A stretch of 64,000 nucleotides of DNA from Nyssa sinensis (GCA_008638375.1 CM018052.1:7709506-7773505), one strand, 5' to 3'. Counted from the stretch's first letter, positions 10,651 through 22,266 are shown. Program-made: numbers and translations. Notes: generated from the sequence alone by a model not told the origin.

Positions 10651-11475
10651 ACGGCCCTCCCTAGTCTTTTTGCTCATAAGATTAGAGAAGTCCTCAGTAA
10701 CCCAACAAGTGTCATAGATTATGACAGCTTATCATATGGTGACATATCTAACACTATTTGCAATGAAGGACTTTGGATGTATATAGATATGAAAATCAGT
10801 AACCAAGCTAGTCGAGATAAGAAAAAGGCCAAATATGAGTTAGGCAACTTCTGTACGCAGTATGGCTTACCCTTAGTAGCCCTCTCTAAACACCGAGTTT
10901 CAACCAGACACGCCAATCACCCCAGAACACACCATAAGAAATCCCGAGCTCCTAACCGTAGTGATTTTCACAAACACAGTAAAAAATATAATACGAATTA
11001 CCACAAAAATAACAACCAAAATGAGGAATCCCACAATACCAAAAAATCAACCACTAGTAAACCATCTTCTAAAGATAAATGTTTTAAGTGTGGAAAACCT
11101 AGTCATTTTAAATCTGAATGCAAAGTCAAAAGCTTGATCAATGCATTACAAGGCAACCAAGAACATAAAGAAGAATTAATTAAAATCTTAGAGCTTCGAG
11201 ACAGTGACTCTAGCCTTAACTCTAGTAATAGTTCTGACGACAACAAAAATGGAGTTTGCCAACTAAACCAATCATCCTCTGATCACCAATCCCCTAGTAA
11301 TTCCTGTTATTCCTTCAATAATCCAAACATCAACATAGGGTGTAAGGATAGTTGCTGTAGGAAATATCAGTCAATGTCCTTAACAAACAAGAAGAGCTTC
11401 TTCTTGATCTTATTAAAAAGTTCGAAGACCCAGTCATTAAAGTTCAATATCTTACTTAGTTTAGATCTTCACTAG
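10525..11475 (+). pseudogene. caulimovirid coat-protein (gag-like) region with zinc knuckle
   Basis: The open frame encodes the C-terminal half of a coat protein. Authentic similarity begins after a frameshift at about 10650 with the segment from SLFAHKIREVLSNP through SYGDISNTICNEGLWMYIDM to KKAKYELGNFCTQYGLP. A basic Lys/Arg/His/Asn-rich linker follows. Then comes a canonical CCHC zinc knuckle, CFKCGKPSHFKSEC (11080-11121, spacing C-X2-C-X4-H-X4-C), the nucleic-acid-binding mark of pararetroviral coat proteins and retroviral nucleocapsids. A Ser/Asp-rich acidic tail follows. The order of coat protein before protease (11.83 kb) matches caulimovirid polyproteins. The ORF's own ATG is probably not a natural start. 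Confidence 0.8.
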
Positions 11476-11833
11476 TTAGAGAGTCTCCCAAAATTAGTAA
11501 ACCTATAGTAGATGAACCTTAAGTCTAATTCAGTAAAATATTTGATGGATTCACCAAAACCCAGAAAGAAGTCATTATTAATGACCTTCAGCAAGAAGTC
11601 AACAAAACCAAATGTGAAATCACCGAGTTAAAACAAGAAGTCAAAACTCTAGGTCAAGATCTAACTATCTTTAGAATAGATTACAATTTTCTCCCACAAA
11701 AGGAAATGAGTAACACACATTTTACAAATGATGAAGTTGGACCTTCCACCTCATCCCAACCAATTAGTATCCCAGAATAGTTAGAGTCATCTCATAAGTA
11801 TTTAGATGTTATTACTAGAATTAACTTCAAGAA
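11476..11833 (+). pseudogene. caulimovirid linker with coiled-coil-like segment
   Basis: Coding-like sequence joins the coat-protein tail to the protease. It contains a heptad-rich stretch around VNKTKCEITELKQEVKTLGQ (about 11596-11655), likely coiled coil. Stops (for example at about 11523 and 11780) and a frame change near 11834 break it. Confidence 0.5.
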
Positions 11834-12275
11834 ATGACATTCCAAAGTAAAAATCATCATCAACGAAGAGTTGAGGCAGTTGCCCTCATCGACTCTAGTG
11901 CGGATCTTAACCCCATCCAAGAAGGAATCATCCCTACAAAATATTTTGAAAAACCAAAGGAACGATTATCTTCAGCCAACGGCAGTAAAATGAATATTAA
12001 GTACAAATTATCCAACGCACATGTGTACCAGGATAATGTATGCTTCAAAACTCCATTTGCCTTAGTAAAAAACATGATAGATAAAGTTATCCTCGGTAAC
12101 CCCTTCATGTGTCTATTGTACCCTTTCACTACAGATAGTGAAGGAATGGTTACCAAACCATTAGGACAAATGGTAAAATTCTAGTTCATTAGAAACCCAG
12201 AACCCAAAGAGATACATATCTTACATGATATCTCTATTTACAAAAATGTCAGTCTTTTTTCTCAAAAACATTATA
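11834..12275 (+). pseudogene. caulimovirid aspartic protease remnant
   Basis: The frame 11834-12184 carries the retropepsin active-site region AVALIDSSADLNPIQEGIIP. The usual D-[ST]-G-A motif is changed to DSSA (Gly to Ser), which should inactivate it. The text then continues KYFEKPKERLSSANGSK and, near the C-terminal flap, VILGNPFMCLLYPF, the ILG position of the protease fold. After TAG at about 12184 the same frame still looks coding to about 12275, where TA-rich microsatellite sequence begins and similarity ends. No reverse transcriptase follows here; that part of the genome is represented instead, partially, at 2.3 kb upstream. Confidence 0.75.
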
Positions 12276-13700
12276 TATGTATATATATATTAAGGAGTTT
12301 AGATGGTTAAGAAATTTATTCTTAATTATCTCATATTTAGAGTTTAGTTAGACTTAAACCTTCATTTCTTTAGCGTCGTATTGGTCCATCATGGTATACA
12401 TTAATTTCATTGGTTCTTGCCAATTTTAATTTTTGTTTTAAATAATTTAATTAGGATATTCATTCCTATAATAATTACTAGATCTTCTTTATTCTTAATT
12501 CATGGCAATTATCATTGAAGACATGATCTCAGGCCTTCATTTGTGAGATTCATTATGGGCCATTAGATCAAGTGTCCATATTTTGTCTATAAATAGACCC
12601 CCTTGGCCACCATTTCAAGGGACCTGATTTGATAGTCAAATGACGTTTAAATAGTCTTTCGCCACTTCTTCACGTAAGACCTCCAAGGCCCTTTCCATTG
12701 TGTAAAACTGAAGTACTACCTGGATGGTTTCAAACTGGAAAGTCCTAGTTGAAGCCCTATCTTAACCAAGGGTTTCATCCAAGAAGCTCTAGCCAAAGTG
12801 TTTCCCGAGTGACAATACTGAATTGATAAGTACTAGTCAAAGTGTTACTCGTTCTATCACGACAAACAAGGTACGCTACCTAAACCCTTCTAAGGCCCAA
12901 TCCATCTTTTTTTTTTTTTTTATCACTATTGATAGGAGTGGATGAATTGGGAGAACTATGTGGCTTTAATTCTGTTTTCTAAATGGATATGTAGGAAGCC
13001 TTTAGGCCCGAGTCAAAATCCATTTCTCGTTTTCCTGTTTATTTTCTTTATATTTTCATGTACATTATTCAGTTTTCTTTATTTTCTTATCCTTGTAGTC
13101 AGATTCACCACCTTATATCACTATTGATAGAAGTAGGTGATGAACACTTATTAGCCCGGCTCATCACCTCTTACCATCATTGATAGGAGTGGGTAATAAT
13201 CCGTCGGCTTCTATCACTGTTTGTAGAAGTAGGCAATAGGTAGTTTCAATCTTTCTCTTTTGTTATGTCATTTATTTTATTTATCATTGCAATGTCTCTC
13301 TCTTTTACTCATTTTTCACGTCTTCTCTTTACACTTGTTTAAATAAGAAAGCCTTGCAGATGAACATTGAGACTGGTTTATACGAACCGGGCTGACCTTC
13401 CCATTTTGTACCTTATCCCTTAGTCCTAGGGTATTTTTCTTTGGTTATATGTAGATTAGTGCTTTAATTTTCTTTAACTTATGTCAAGGGGTTTAGATTA
13501 TAACTAGGACGCAAAACAATGTAACTATTTATTTATTATCCCTTGCAATATATCTCATTTTTTATGGTTGTAACGAGTTTTCTTATTTAGGTGCCCAAAA
13601 TAAGTTAGTGACTCCTCTCTTTTCTTTAAATTTTTAGGGCGTTCCTTCCTACCTTTAGGGAAGGGGACAACCGGTACAAATACGAAATGTGTTTTTTCTG
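12276..13700 (+). other. non-coding, possibly a retrotransposon LTR fragment
   Basis: No coding region. A promoter-like stretch has TCTATAAATAGACC at about 12584. Later come the phrases GGTGCCCAAAATAAGTTAGTG (13591-13610) and GACTCCTC, which resemble the 3' part of Tat-lineage Ty3/gypsy LTRs. I could not find paired ends or a target duplication, so the LTR reading is tentative. Caulimovirid intergenic DNA is the alternative. Confidence 0.3.
12921..13235. repeat. four dispersed short repeats 'tatcactattgataggagtg'
   Basis: Imperfect copies at about 12921, 13118, 13170 and 13218 share TATCAC-TATTGATAG-(A/G)AGT-(A/G)GG. The last three are about 50 bp apart, like a small minisatellite. Confidence 0.6.
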
Positions 13701-15133
13701 GTGGTGATGTTCATAATCATATTAACAAAAATCAACTCAAGTCTTGTCTTTCCCATTTACAAAAATCAATCACAACCATATCTCTAGCTTCCCTCTATTA
13801 CCTTTACTGTTTTCTTACTAGTTTGGATAACCTAAAATTTTTTATAAATTTGTAATGAGAAAACTTAAGCTCATAGTGTAATTTTTGTATCTTGTCATAA
13901 GTTTGCAGAAAACTAAAGCTTTGTATAAATGCCATGAACACATGTTTTCACAAAAACAAATTTTCAAGCAAAAGAATAACACATTTCGAAAGTTGGTAAT
14001 AAGAGGATAGTTTGAAGTAAAGTAACCAAAAATCTCAAAACAGATATATCACATGCATTTATTAAAAAGTCACTCGAAAGACAAACATAAAACACATAAT
14101 AGATAATAATCTCGTTGATAAATGTGAAAACAAGCATTTTCTAAAACATAGTTCAGATGATAAAACACATAATTATCGGATGATAAAGACATAAGAGGAT
14201 AATCCTAATGGATGATGCATCATCAAACAATTCAAAGGGTTATTATACAGTCGGAGCACCATGTAAGTAAGTCACATAATTGAGTTGAAGTGCCATGTGG
14301 GCAAGTCTCATTACTAGAGTCAAAGCACCACATGGGTAAGGCTTATAATTAGAGTTGGAGCACCACATATATTAGTGTTGTATAGTAACAAAGGATCACA
14401 TATAGAGTCAGAGCGCTACATTAGTAAGTCTTATAATTAAAGTCAGAGCGCTATGTAGGTGAGCCTTATATAGTGATAAAGACTGGATTCACACAAATCA
14501 TTTTTAAATCAAAAGGGTGTCATGGTTTTCACACATAAAATAGGCATTGAATTTTTTATCAAAACATTTACACAAAACCCAAAATTGTTTGTAACATCAT
14601 ACATTAATAACATTTAGAGATATAATAAAAAGATCACAATTTCAAGATGTAGGATTGTTCACAAAATAGAATAGGCATTTTGAATAGGGTATAAAACATC
14701 ATAGTTTCAGGATACATGAGTTCTCATAAAACACGTAGATTTGGTATTTTTAAATAGGAGATAAAATACTACTAATTTAGGGTATAATATTACTCACCTT
14801 AGGTTCTTAACTTGATTTTCACATTTGTTTCCTTTATCATACTTCTCTTCTCAACCTTGGTGATCCAATAATCACGGATCAAATAGTCTACATGGACTTT
14901 GTTTGGACTCAGAAGCCCCAAAATTTTAAGATAGGTCCTTTTACATTTTCTAAGTTCATTTGGTATCTATTCTTCCATTAAAGCATAATTGTAATTTTTC
15001 TCTTCGTATTGTATTCTCGATGCTTAATTTTCCATAACAGACCTCATTTTTTGGGTCTAGTGGCACTAAAACCTTAAGATGGGTCCTTTCTATTTTTTTA
15101 AACTCATTTGGTAGCATCATTGCTACTAGGGAC
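13700..15133 (-). mobile_element. element L, left half: old F-like element cut by the Athila insertion
   Basis: Minus-strand copy related to elements E and F. It has the block 'cttgtcataagtttgcag' and a degenerate hairpin at about 13865, the GAGTCAGAGCACCA-type tandem array (14245-14470), and sequence matching F at 47600-47850. It is interrupted at the duplicated GGGAC (15129-15133) by the 18-kb Athila insertion and resumes at 33225. Neither end of L is recognisable. Confidence 0.65.
14245..14470. repeat. tandem array of 'gagtcagagcaccacatgg' units (element L)
   Basis: About six degenerate units of the type GAG-T(C/T)-(A/G)GAGC(A/G)C-CA(C/T)AT(G)-GTAAGTCT, shared with F (46789-47235) and, in reverse orientation, with E (44633-45020) and K (58918-59210). 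Confidence 0.75.
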
Positions 15134-16873
15134 TGATGAGTGTGCAAAAGTGCACTCTAAATACCCTATTATTAGATTAAAATGTGAATAGAAACGTTGG
15201 GATATAATTGATATTATTAAATTTAGTTTCTATTTACAGTGAGATAAATTTGAGCATTATTTTATAATATTTTAAATCTCAAATATTGCATTATTTATTG
15301 GTGAGAGAGAGTTTGTAATTGTGCTTCACACTTAACATTTTTGGAATATTTTCTGATTGATTTTAGGCTTCATTGTCATTATTTACATTTTATTTTAGAT
15401 TTGAAGAAATTGGAGCAGCCCGTCGTCCATAGACTACTTGGGCTAGACAACACGTTCACACGACCCGTGAGCTTCAGTTCAAGCCGTCCAACCAAAATGC
15501 GCAAGTAGAAGAAAGAAAAGAAAAAAAGAAAAAAAAGGAAGTAAGAAGCGGCTTGAGCAGGGCGCAAAAGAAAAAAGAAAAAAAAAAAGAAGAAGAAAAG
15601 TCAAACAAAAGTGGCGGCTGAATAAAGAAAAAAGGAAAGAAAGAGAAAAGCAATTAAGGTGGACCCGGCTGAAGAAACAAAAGAAACAAAAAGAATCCTG
15701 GAGGTGGGGCGCTGAAGCAATTGAGGTGGCGGCCAAAGAAAGCAAGAAAAAAGAAAAAAAAAAGAAAACACAAGCCCAAGGCTTGCAAGATTATCTAGGG
15801 CGCTGAACTAGGGATGTGCGGCTTGGGTTTAGAAAGGCAGAATAGGAAAAAAAAAAGGGGTTTTTTTGGAAAAAGGCTCGTGCGGTCCAGGCGCAGAATG
15901 GGTTGGGTCCAGGTGCGGAAGTCAGCAAGGCAAGGCAAGGAAAAAAGAAAAAAAAGAAAGAAAAAAGTGTGAAAGCCCAATTAAGGTGGGGCCCGACCGG
16001 AAGAAAAAGTAACCTACAAGAGTGCGGCACGGCTTGATAAAAAAAGGAGGGGAAGCAGAACAGGAAAGAGGAAAAGGCTGGTGCGGCGCAGGTGTAGTCC
16101 AGACGACAGGAAGAAAAAAAGAGAAAAAATGGTGTGCCGCTAAATGCTTCAGGTTTATTTTTCTTTAGGATTTATGTTGTCCATCATATATATGGGTAAC
16201 TAAATTCTCAAGTAGGGCTAGGGATGAACTTGCACACTAGATGGTATTGTTAATTTATTTTTGATTCATGTACTAGATTTACATTTATTAAAACTCTTTG
16301 TTTGATCATTCTCAATTTATTGTTGGTGTTTTCTTCTCTGAATAATCATAGAGTTTATTCCGTTTATAGATTCAGTCATGCTTTTTCTATTGAATGGATT
16401 AGATCTTTGATTATGTTTGGATCAATTGATTATCTTTATTGATTTAATTCTTTGCTGCAATAGTGCTCCCTAGGTATATTATCGTCGTTGGGTTCTCTCA
16501 ATGTGGATAACAATTTGCGAGATTTAAAAGTGATGAATGGATTTTCAAAAGGTTACATTTGATTTAATTTTGGTTTATAATTCTATATCTTTTGATTGGG
16601 ATTTTTTGGAATTAAATTCTCAATTGAGTTATCAGTGAATTAAAAATAATTAAAATACCGGATATGTGCAAGGGATTTTCGACGCTCTACTGTTCGTTAA
16701 TTTGAGTACTTTTTTCGTTAATCACTTTGTTTAAATTTTAAATTGCATTTAAAATCATTTTTTATTTTCTTCAGCTTCTTTATTGTGTCTGTTATTCTTT
16801 TAATCTGTCCCCTTATGGAATCGACACCCCAAAGCTGTACTACAACTACTGCATTATTCTTTGGGCATAATCA
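15134..16873 (+). repeat. 5' LTR of the Athila-like element
   Basis: Matches the 3' LTR at 31535-33219 along its whole length, including a purine-rich AAGAAAA stretch (15500-16130) and the terminal region around CCTTATGGAATCGACACCCC. The 3' copy lacks several short blocks, among them parts of the purine-rich section and 14 bp near the end. Confidence 0.9.
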
Positions 16874-16878
16874 AATTT

Positions 16879-16896
16879 TGGCGCCGTTGTCGGGGA
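16879..16896 (+). other. primer-binding site, tRNA-Asp type
   Basis: TGGCGCCGTTGTCGGGGA starts 5 bp after the 5' LTR. It matches the TGGCGCCGTTGCCGGGGA site typical of Athila, Calypso and Cyclops elements, primed by tRNA-Asp, with one substitution. Confidence 0.85.
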
Positions 16897-17133
16897 GACG
16901 GCAGAAGAATCATTAGATAGTTTTTCTTTTCAGCCGTTTGTAAAGGCGGTAACTTCATTCCCTCTTTTTACTTGCTGCATTATTATTTTATTTTTGTTAT
17001 CTTGCATGCATAATAGGTATAGGGACTCATTAGGTTGATTTGCTTGTAGGCCTGTGTTAGAGTCAAATTCAGATTCAGAGTCTAATTTTTCTAATTTTTT
17101 TTTTTTTTTGATAATTCTTCTAATTCTGAAAAT

Positions 17134-18047
17134 ATGAGTGAACATGAGGATCAACCCACTAGGACCCTTCAGGATTACCTCCACCCTACTTGCATAGCCA
17201 CACCATCATGCATCATGTTTCCACTTAATATTCATCAAATTGATGTTAAAACGGGGGTGATACAATTAGTCCCTACATTCCATGGTTTGGAAAATGAAAA
17301 TCCATATGTGCACATTAGGGAGTTTGAAGAGGTAGTTGCGACTTTCCATAGTCAAAATGCAAAAAATGACATTATGAGACTTAAGGTCTTTCCTTTCTCT
17401 TTGAAGGATAGAGCTAAGAGTTGGCTATACTCACTAAGATCACGGTCGATTGGATCATGGAATGAGATGACTCAGGTTTTCTTTACTAAATACTTTCCCC
17501 AACATAAGACCAATGCTTTAAAAAGACAGATCTCCACCTTTGCACAAAGGACAATGAGACTTTGTATCAGCCTTGGGAGAGATTTAAGGAATTATTGAGT
17601 GTGTGCCCTCACGTTAGGTATGAGAGTTGGCGTCTAGTGAGTTACTTCTATGAGGGACTTACACCTAGAGAGCTCCAATTTGTAGAGATGATGTGTAATG
17701 GTGAGTTTTTACAAAAAGATCCTGATAAGGCCATAGAGTACCTTAATGAGCTTGCTGGAAAAGCTCACACTTGGACAGGACCTAGTGCTCCTAAGAGCAC
17801 AAATAGGTCACGACCTATAGGGAACCAAAATGGTGGTGGAATTTACCATCTCAAGGAGGAGGACAACTTGAAAGCTAAGGTGGAGATACTCATTAGGGAG
17901 TTAGAGGTGTTAAAGGCTAGGGACTTAAAGCCAACACACTTGGCTAATCATGCAAAGTCTTTTAGACCATGTTTGGTGCGTGGCGGGGTAGATCACCTCG
18001 CCCAAGAGTGTCCCACACTTGCTGAGATGAGAGGGATGTATGAGTAA
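17134..18047 (+). pseudogene. Athila-like gag, N-terminal part (frameshifted)
   Basis: Starts at ATG 17134 (MSEHEDQPTRTLQDYL). The retrotransposon gag core is clear: GLENENPYVHIREFEEV, then LKVFPFSLKDRAKSWLYSL, then WNEMTQVFFTKYFP. A frameshift at about 17562-17598 moves reading to a second frame that continues PWERFKELLSVCPHV and on to VDHLAQECPT. The usual C-X2-C-X4-H-X4-C knuckle is damaged: the second cysteine is replaced, giving C-LVRGGVDHLAQE-C. It ends at TAA 18045-18047, where intact relatives continue. Confidence 0.85.
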
Positions 18048-19200
18048 CAATGTAATACCTTAGGTATGTACAAGAAGCCTTTCACACCCTTCTCTGAGAC
18101 TTACAATCCGGGCTGGCGCAATCACCCAAATTTTAGCCGAAATTCTAAAAACTAGCCACCTGCATAGCTCCCTAGATCATACCCTACACTATATCATGCA
18201 CATTCATCTTCTAGGAATTCTTTAGAAGACACTTTGCATGCTTTTATTGAAGCACAGGGTAAGACTAATCAAAATTTTGAATCTTTGATTACGCAGGTTG
18301 TGGAAGAAAACCAGGAGATAAAGAGCCAAGTGTCCAAATTGATGAGCTCATTGAGTGTGAATGAGCGAGATAGATCCCTTCCTAGACTCAGTCCACACCC
18401 CATGGTCAATACATGGTGCAAGAGAATTTGAAGGATGCGAATGCCATTGTAACTCGAAGTGGTAAGTCATTACACATTCCAACAATGGACAAATCAGGGG
18501 ATGTGGAAAAGGATCAAGATAATAGTAATGCCGAGCTACCTAAGGACCTAGAGGTGACAAAGAGCCCGTTAAGGTACCATTCCCACAAGCTTTAAAATCA
18601 ACCAAGCGAACTTTGGATCCTAACAATGAAATCCTAGAGAATCTCAAGCAGGTTGTGGAAGAAAACAATGAGATAAAGAGCCAAGTGTCCAAATTGATGA
18701 GCTCTTTGAGTGTGAATGAACGAGGTAGATTCCCTTCCCAAGCTCAGTCCACACTCCATGGTCAACATGTGGCATAAGAGAATTTGAAGGATGTGAACGC
18801 CATTGTGACTCAAAATGGTAAGTCATTACACATCCTAATAATGGAAAATTCAGGGTATGTGGAAAAGGATCAAGATAATAGTAATGCCGAGCTGCCCAAG
18901 GACCTAGAGGTGACAAAGAGCCCTGTTAAGGTACCATTCCCACAAGATTTAAAATCAACCAAGCGAACTTTGGATCCTAACAATGAAATCCTCGAGAATC
19001 TCAAGCACGTAAAAATGAATCTTCCTTTTTTGCATGTGATTAAACAAGTTCCTACTTATGCAAAAGTTCTTAAAGATTTGTGTATAGCTAAGAGGAAGCA
19101 TTATGTGAAGAAGACAACGTTCCTGACAGAGCAAGTTAGTGCTCCAATTGAGCAGAGGATTCCTCTAAAGTACAAGGATCCTGGTTATCCAACCATTGCA
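18048..19200 (+). pseudogene. Athila-like gag, C-terminal part with an internal duplication
   Basis: Further gag reading in several frames (for example 18234-18431, 18413-18595, 18784-19248). It includes TQNFESLITQVVEENQEIKS-like coiled-coil sequence and the C-terminal VPFPQDLKSTKR / ILENLKHVKMNLPFLHVIKQ region that precedes protease in Athila polyproteins. A tandem duplication (18294-18648 / 18649-19007) doubles the central part. Confidence 0.7.
18294..19007. repeat. 355-bp tandem duplication inside gag
   Basis: Unit 1 begins CAGGTTGTGGAAGAAAACCA at 18294; unit 2 begins with the same phrase at 18649 and ends at about 19007 with the AATCTCAAGCA phrase that also closes unit 1. The copies differ by about 5 per cent, so the duplication is not recent. 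Confidence 0.85.
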
Positions 19201-19660
19201 TGCAGCATTGGAAATCAACCTCGTTTGGACAAGCTTTGCTTGATTTAGGAGCTAGAGTGAATTTAATGCCTTATTCTATTTATTTGCATATGGGGTTGGG
19301 AGAAATCAAACCAATTTCTGTGGTATTGCAATTGGCTGACCGTTCAGTCAAAGGGCCACGGGGTGTGGTAGAGGATGTTTTGATTCAAATTGATAAATTT
19401 TATTATCCTGTTGATTTCATAATCTTTGACACCAGCTCTATTGTTGACTCTACTTAAAAAATTCCTTTGATTTTAGGTAAGCCTTTCCTTGCCACTGCTA
19501 ATGCTCTTATTAATTGTAGGAATGGGCTCATGAAGCTATCTTTTGGGAACATGACTCTTGAGGTGAATATATTCCAAATTGCAAAACAGCCAGAAGAGGA
19601 GGGCGAGGACTGCCAAACGTACATGATTGATTCACTCATAGATAGGGAAGTTCCTGCCAC
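19200..19660 (+). pseudogene. Athila-like aspartic protease region
   Basis: The frame 19200-19457 holds ALLDLGARVNLMPYSIYLHM, where the family has LCDLGASINLMP, so the active-site D-L-G-A is present. Then follow LQLADRSVKGPRGVVEDVLI and, after a stop (TAA, about 19455), IPLILGKPFLATANALI, the second conserved protease segment. Broken, not functional. Confidence 0.8.
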
Positions 19661-20872
19661 TCATGATTTTGATCCCTTTGAGCATTTTCTTGTTAATTCT
19701 GAGTTTGATTATATTACTGATCCATCTGATGTGGTTGGTATTTGTGCTATTTTTGATAGAATTCAAGATTATGGGGCACATGCATGGCAACCGAAGTTTG
19801 AGGAGTTGCTTAAAAAAAGTGAAGAGCAGATGCCTTCAAGTGTGGAAGCACCCAAAGTTGAATTGAAACCTTTGCCTAAGGGTTTAAAGCATGCCTTCCT
19901 TGGTCCAGGTGATACTTTTCCTGTTATTATCTCATCTGAATTGTTTGAGTCTCAAGGTGAGAAATTAATTCAGACCCTAAGTAAGCATAGGTCAGCCATC
20001 GGTTGGAGCATTCTTGATATAAAAGGTGTTAGTCCCCTGGTCTGTTCTCATAAAATCAATTTGGAGGAAGGAACTAGCCTTCGTAGAGACCCCCAGCGTG
20101 GGCTTAATCCCACTATGAAAGAAGTGGTGAAAAATGAAGTGTTGAAACTATTAGATGCAAGAATCATATATCCTATTGTTGATAGTAAATGGGTTAGTCC
20201 TACACAAGTTGTCCCTAAAAAGTCAGGTGTTACTGTGGTGAAAAATCATCGGGGAGAGTTAGTCTCTAAAAAACTTGTGACTGGATGGCGGATGTGCATT
20301 GATTATAGAAAATTGAATGCTGCCACCCGGAAAGACCATTTTCCTCCTCCTTTTATTGATCAAATTCTTGAGCGTGTGGCTGGTCATCCTTTTTATTGTT
20401 TCTTGGATGGTTATTCTGGTTATTATCAAATTGAAATTGCCTTAGAAGACCAGGATAAAGCCACTTTCACTCGTCCTTTTGGTACTTATGCTTTTTGTAG
20501 AATGCCATTTGGATTGTGTAATGCACCTGTTACTTTTCAACATTGCATGATGATTATTTTTAGTGATATGGTTGAAAATTGCATAGAAGTTTTTATGGAT
20601 GACGTGATTGTTTTTGGATCTTTTTTTGATGCATGCCTACTGAATTTAGAGAGAGCGTTGACTCGTTGTGAGGAGAAGGACTTGGTTTTGAATTAGGAAA
20701 AATGCCACTTTATGGTACCTTCAGGTATTGTCTTAGGGCATATTATTTCTTCTAGGGGGATAGAGGTTGATCAATCTAAGATTGAATTAATCTCTAAATT
20801 GCCTACACCTAGGACAGTAAAGGATGTGAGATCCTTTCTTGGTCATACAGGCTTTTATAGGAGGTTCATATA
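19467..20872 (+). pseudogene. Ty3/gypsy reverse transcriptase (Athila-like)
   Basis: The open frame 19467-20696 is the longest in the window (409 codons). It covers the end of protease, a linker, and most of RT: VLKLLDARIIYPIVDSKWVS, GWRMCIDYRKLNAATRKDHF, FCFLDGYSGYYQI-type motif B, FTRPFGTYAFCRMPFGLCNA, and the active site FMDD (VFMDDVIVFG, about 20590-20615; F instead of the usual Y). TAG at 20694 interrupts the thumb, which continues in the same frame as CHFMVPSGIVLGHIISSRGI and VRSFLGHTGFYRRFI, then another stop near 20872. Confidence 0.9.
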
Positions 20873-21420
20873 AAATTTTTTCACCATATCTAGACCACTA
20901 TGTGAACTCCTAGCTAAAGATGCTCCATTTGAGTGGACACAAGCTTGTCAATAAGCCTTTAAAACGCTAATTGGCAAGCTTACCTTAGCACCCATAATGC
21001 AGCCACCTAATTGGACTTTGCCTTTTGAGATTATGTGTGATGCCAGTGATTATGCTGTAGGTGCTGTTCTTGGATAGCGAAGGGAGGGGAAGCCCTTTGT
21101 AATTTACTATGCTAGTAGAACTTTAAATAGTGCTTAGATGAATTACTCTACTATTGAAAAAGAGTTGCTAGTTGTAATATTTGCTTTGGATAAGTTTCGT
21201 GCTTATTTAATTGACTCTCCTATTCTTATTTTCACAAATCATGCAGCCCTTAAGTACCTTCTCACAAAGAAGGATGCTAAAGCGTGACTAATATGGTGGA
21301 TTTTACTTTTGCAGGAATTTGACATCGCCATCAAAGACAAAAAAGGAGTGAAGAATGTCATGGCTGACCATCTCTCGAGGCTCACATTTGAGGACACCTC
21401 TGACCACCTGCCAATCAGGG
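20873..21420 (+). pseudogene. RNase H of the Athila-like element
   Basis: Reads NFFTISRPLCELLAKDAPFE, then FEIMCDASDYAVGAVLG with the first catalytic aspartate, YYASRTLNSA, NYSTIEKELLVVIFALDKFR with the catalytic glutamate, and FTNHAALKYLLTKKDAK. Stops appear at about 20953, 21076, 21136 and 21286, three of them TAG where the family has CAG glutamine. The end DIAIKDKKGVKNVMADHLSR is well kept. Confidence 0.85.
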
Positions 21421-21806
21421 ATGATTTTCCCGATGAACATTTACTTTCTATTACTTCTCTACCATGGTATGCTCATATTGTGAATTATTTGGTTGCAGGT
21501 GAGTACTCTAGAATCTATAAGGCTAAAATGAAAGCGTTTCATGATAAAAATATTTCGAGAAAAATGTTTAAGCCTAATGATCGAGTGTTCTTATATGATT
21601 CTAGACTCCATAAGCATCCAAGAAAACTCAGGTCTAGGTGGACGTGCCCCTTTATAGTGAAGAATGCTTTTGAAAATGGGGTAGTTGAAATAGAGGATCC
21701 TAAGGATGGTCGAGTTTTTAAAGTAAATGGTCAGCGCCTTAAAATTTTAATTGATAGGCAAGTTTCTAAAGTGGAAGACATTCTACTTATGGACCCAGTC
21801 TATTAA
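21421..21806 (+). pseudogene. integrase remnant: only the C-terminal domain remains
   Basis: Directly after the RNase H linker (WYAHIVNYLVAGEYSRIYKA) the sequence jumps to the integrase C-terminus: KAFHDKNISRKMFKPNDRVF, KLRSRWTCPFIVKNAFENGV and FKVNGQRLKILIDRQ, ending at TAA 21804-21806. The HHCC zinc finger and the whole DDE catalytic core, which should occupy about 900-1000 bp, are absent within an otherwise open frame (21309-21806). The deletion junction lies near 21500. Confidence 0.85.
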
Positions 21807-22203
21807 CCTTGATCGCTGTAACACCCCGACCCAACGAAAATGGTAAAGCTCTAAGTAATACTTAGAAACCAAAACCTCATGATAGACCCATAAAATAATT
21901 TAAACATATAAGAAATGAGGGCTGTTGTGTCCGAATCTCATTACCAATTAATTAGGTGAAATGATGTTATTCTAACACTAAGAAAACTCGAGTTAGCGAA
22001 CTACAGAAATCCCAAGGGATTAATAACCGACACTAGACCTTGGAGATTGAAGCTAACCTAAATAGGAAATGACCGGAAGAAACCGCATCGAAAAAGAAGC
22101 AACGGAAAAGAAGATATTTAAAAAATAGCCGAAACAGTTAAGTGCGCCAACCAAACAGGGCCTAAGCCCAAAATATGGAAAATTCCCAAAAGTGTGGCCA
22201 AGG

Positions 22204-22266
22204 GGACTTGAACCCTTGACCAAGTGGACAAGATTCTTATTACCCAAAAAATTACCAAGTGGACTG
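22204..22266 (-). promoter_or_regulatory. antisense tRNA-like Pol III A/B boxes in element B
   Basis: On the minus strand an A-box-like CAGTCCACTTGG is followed 52 nt later (start to start) by a consensus B box, GGTTCAAGTCC. The spacing equals that in C and E. Confidence 0.6.
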
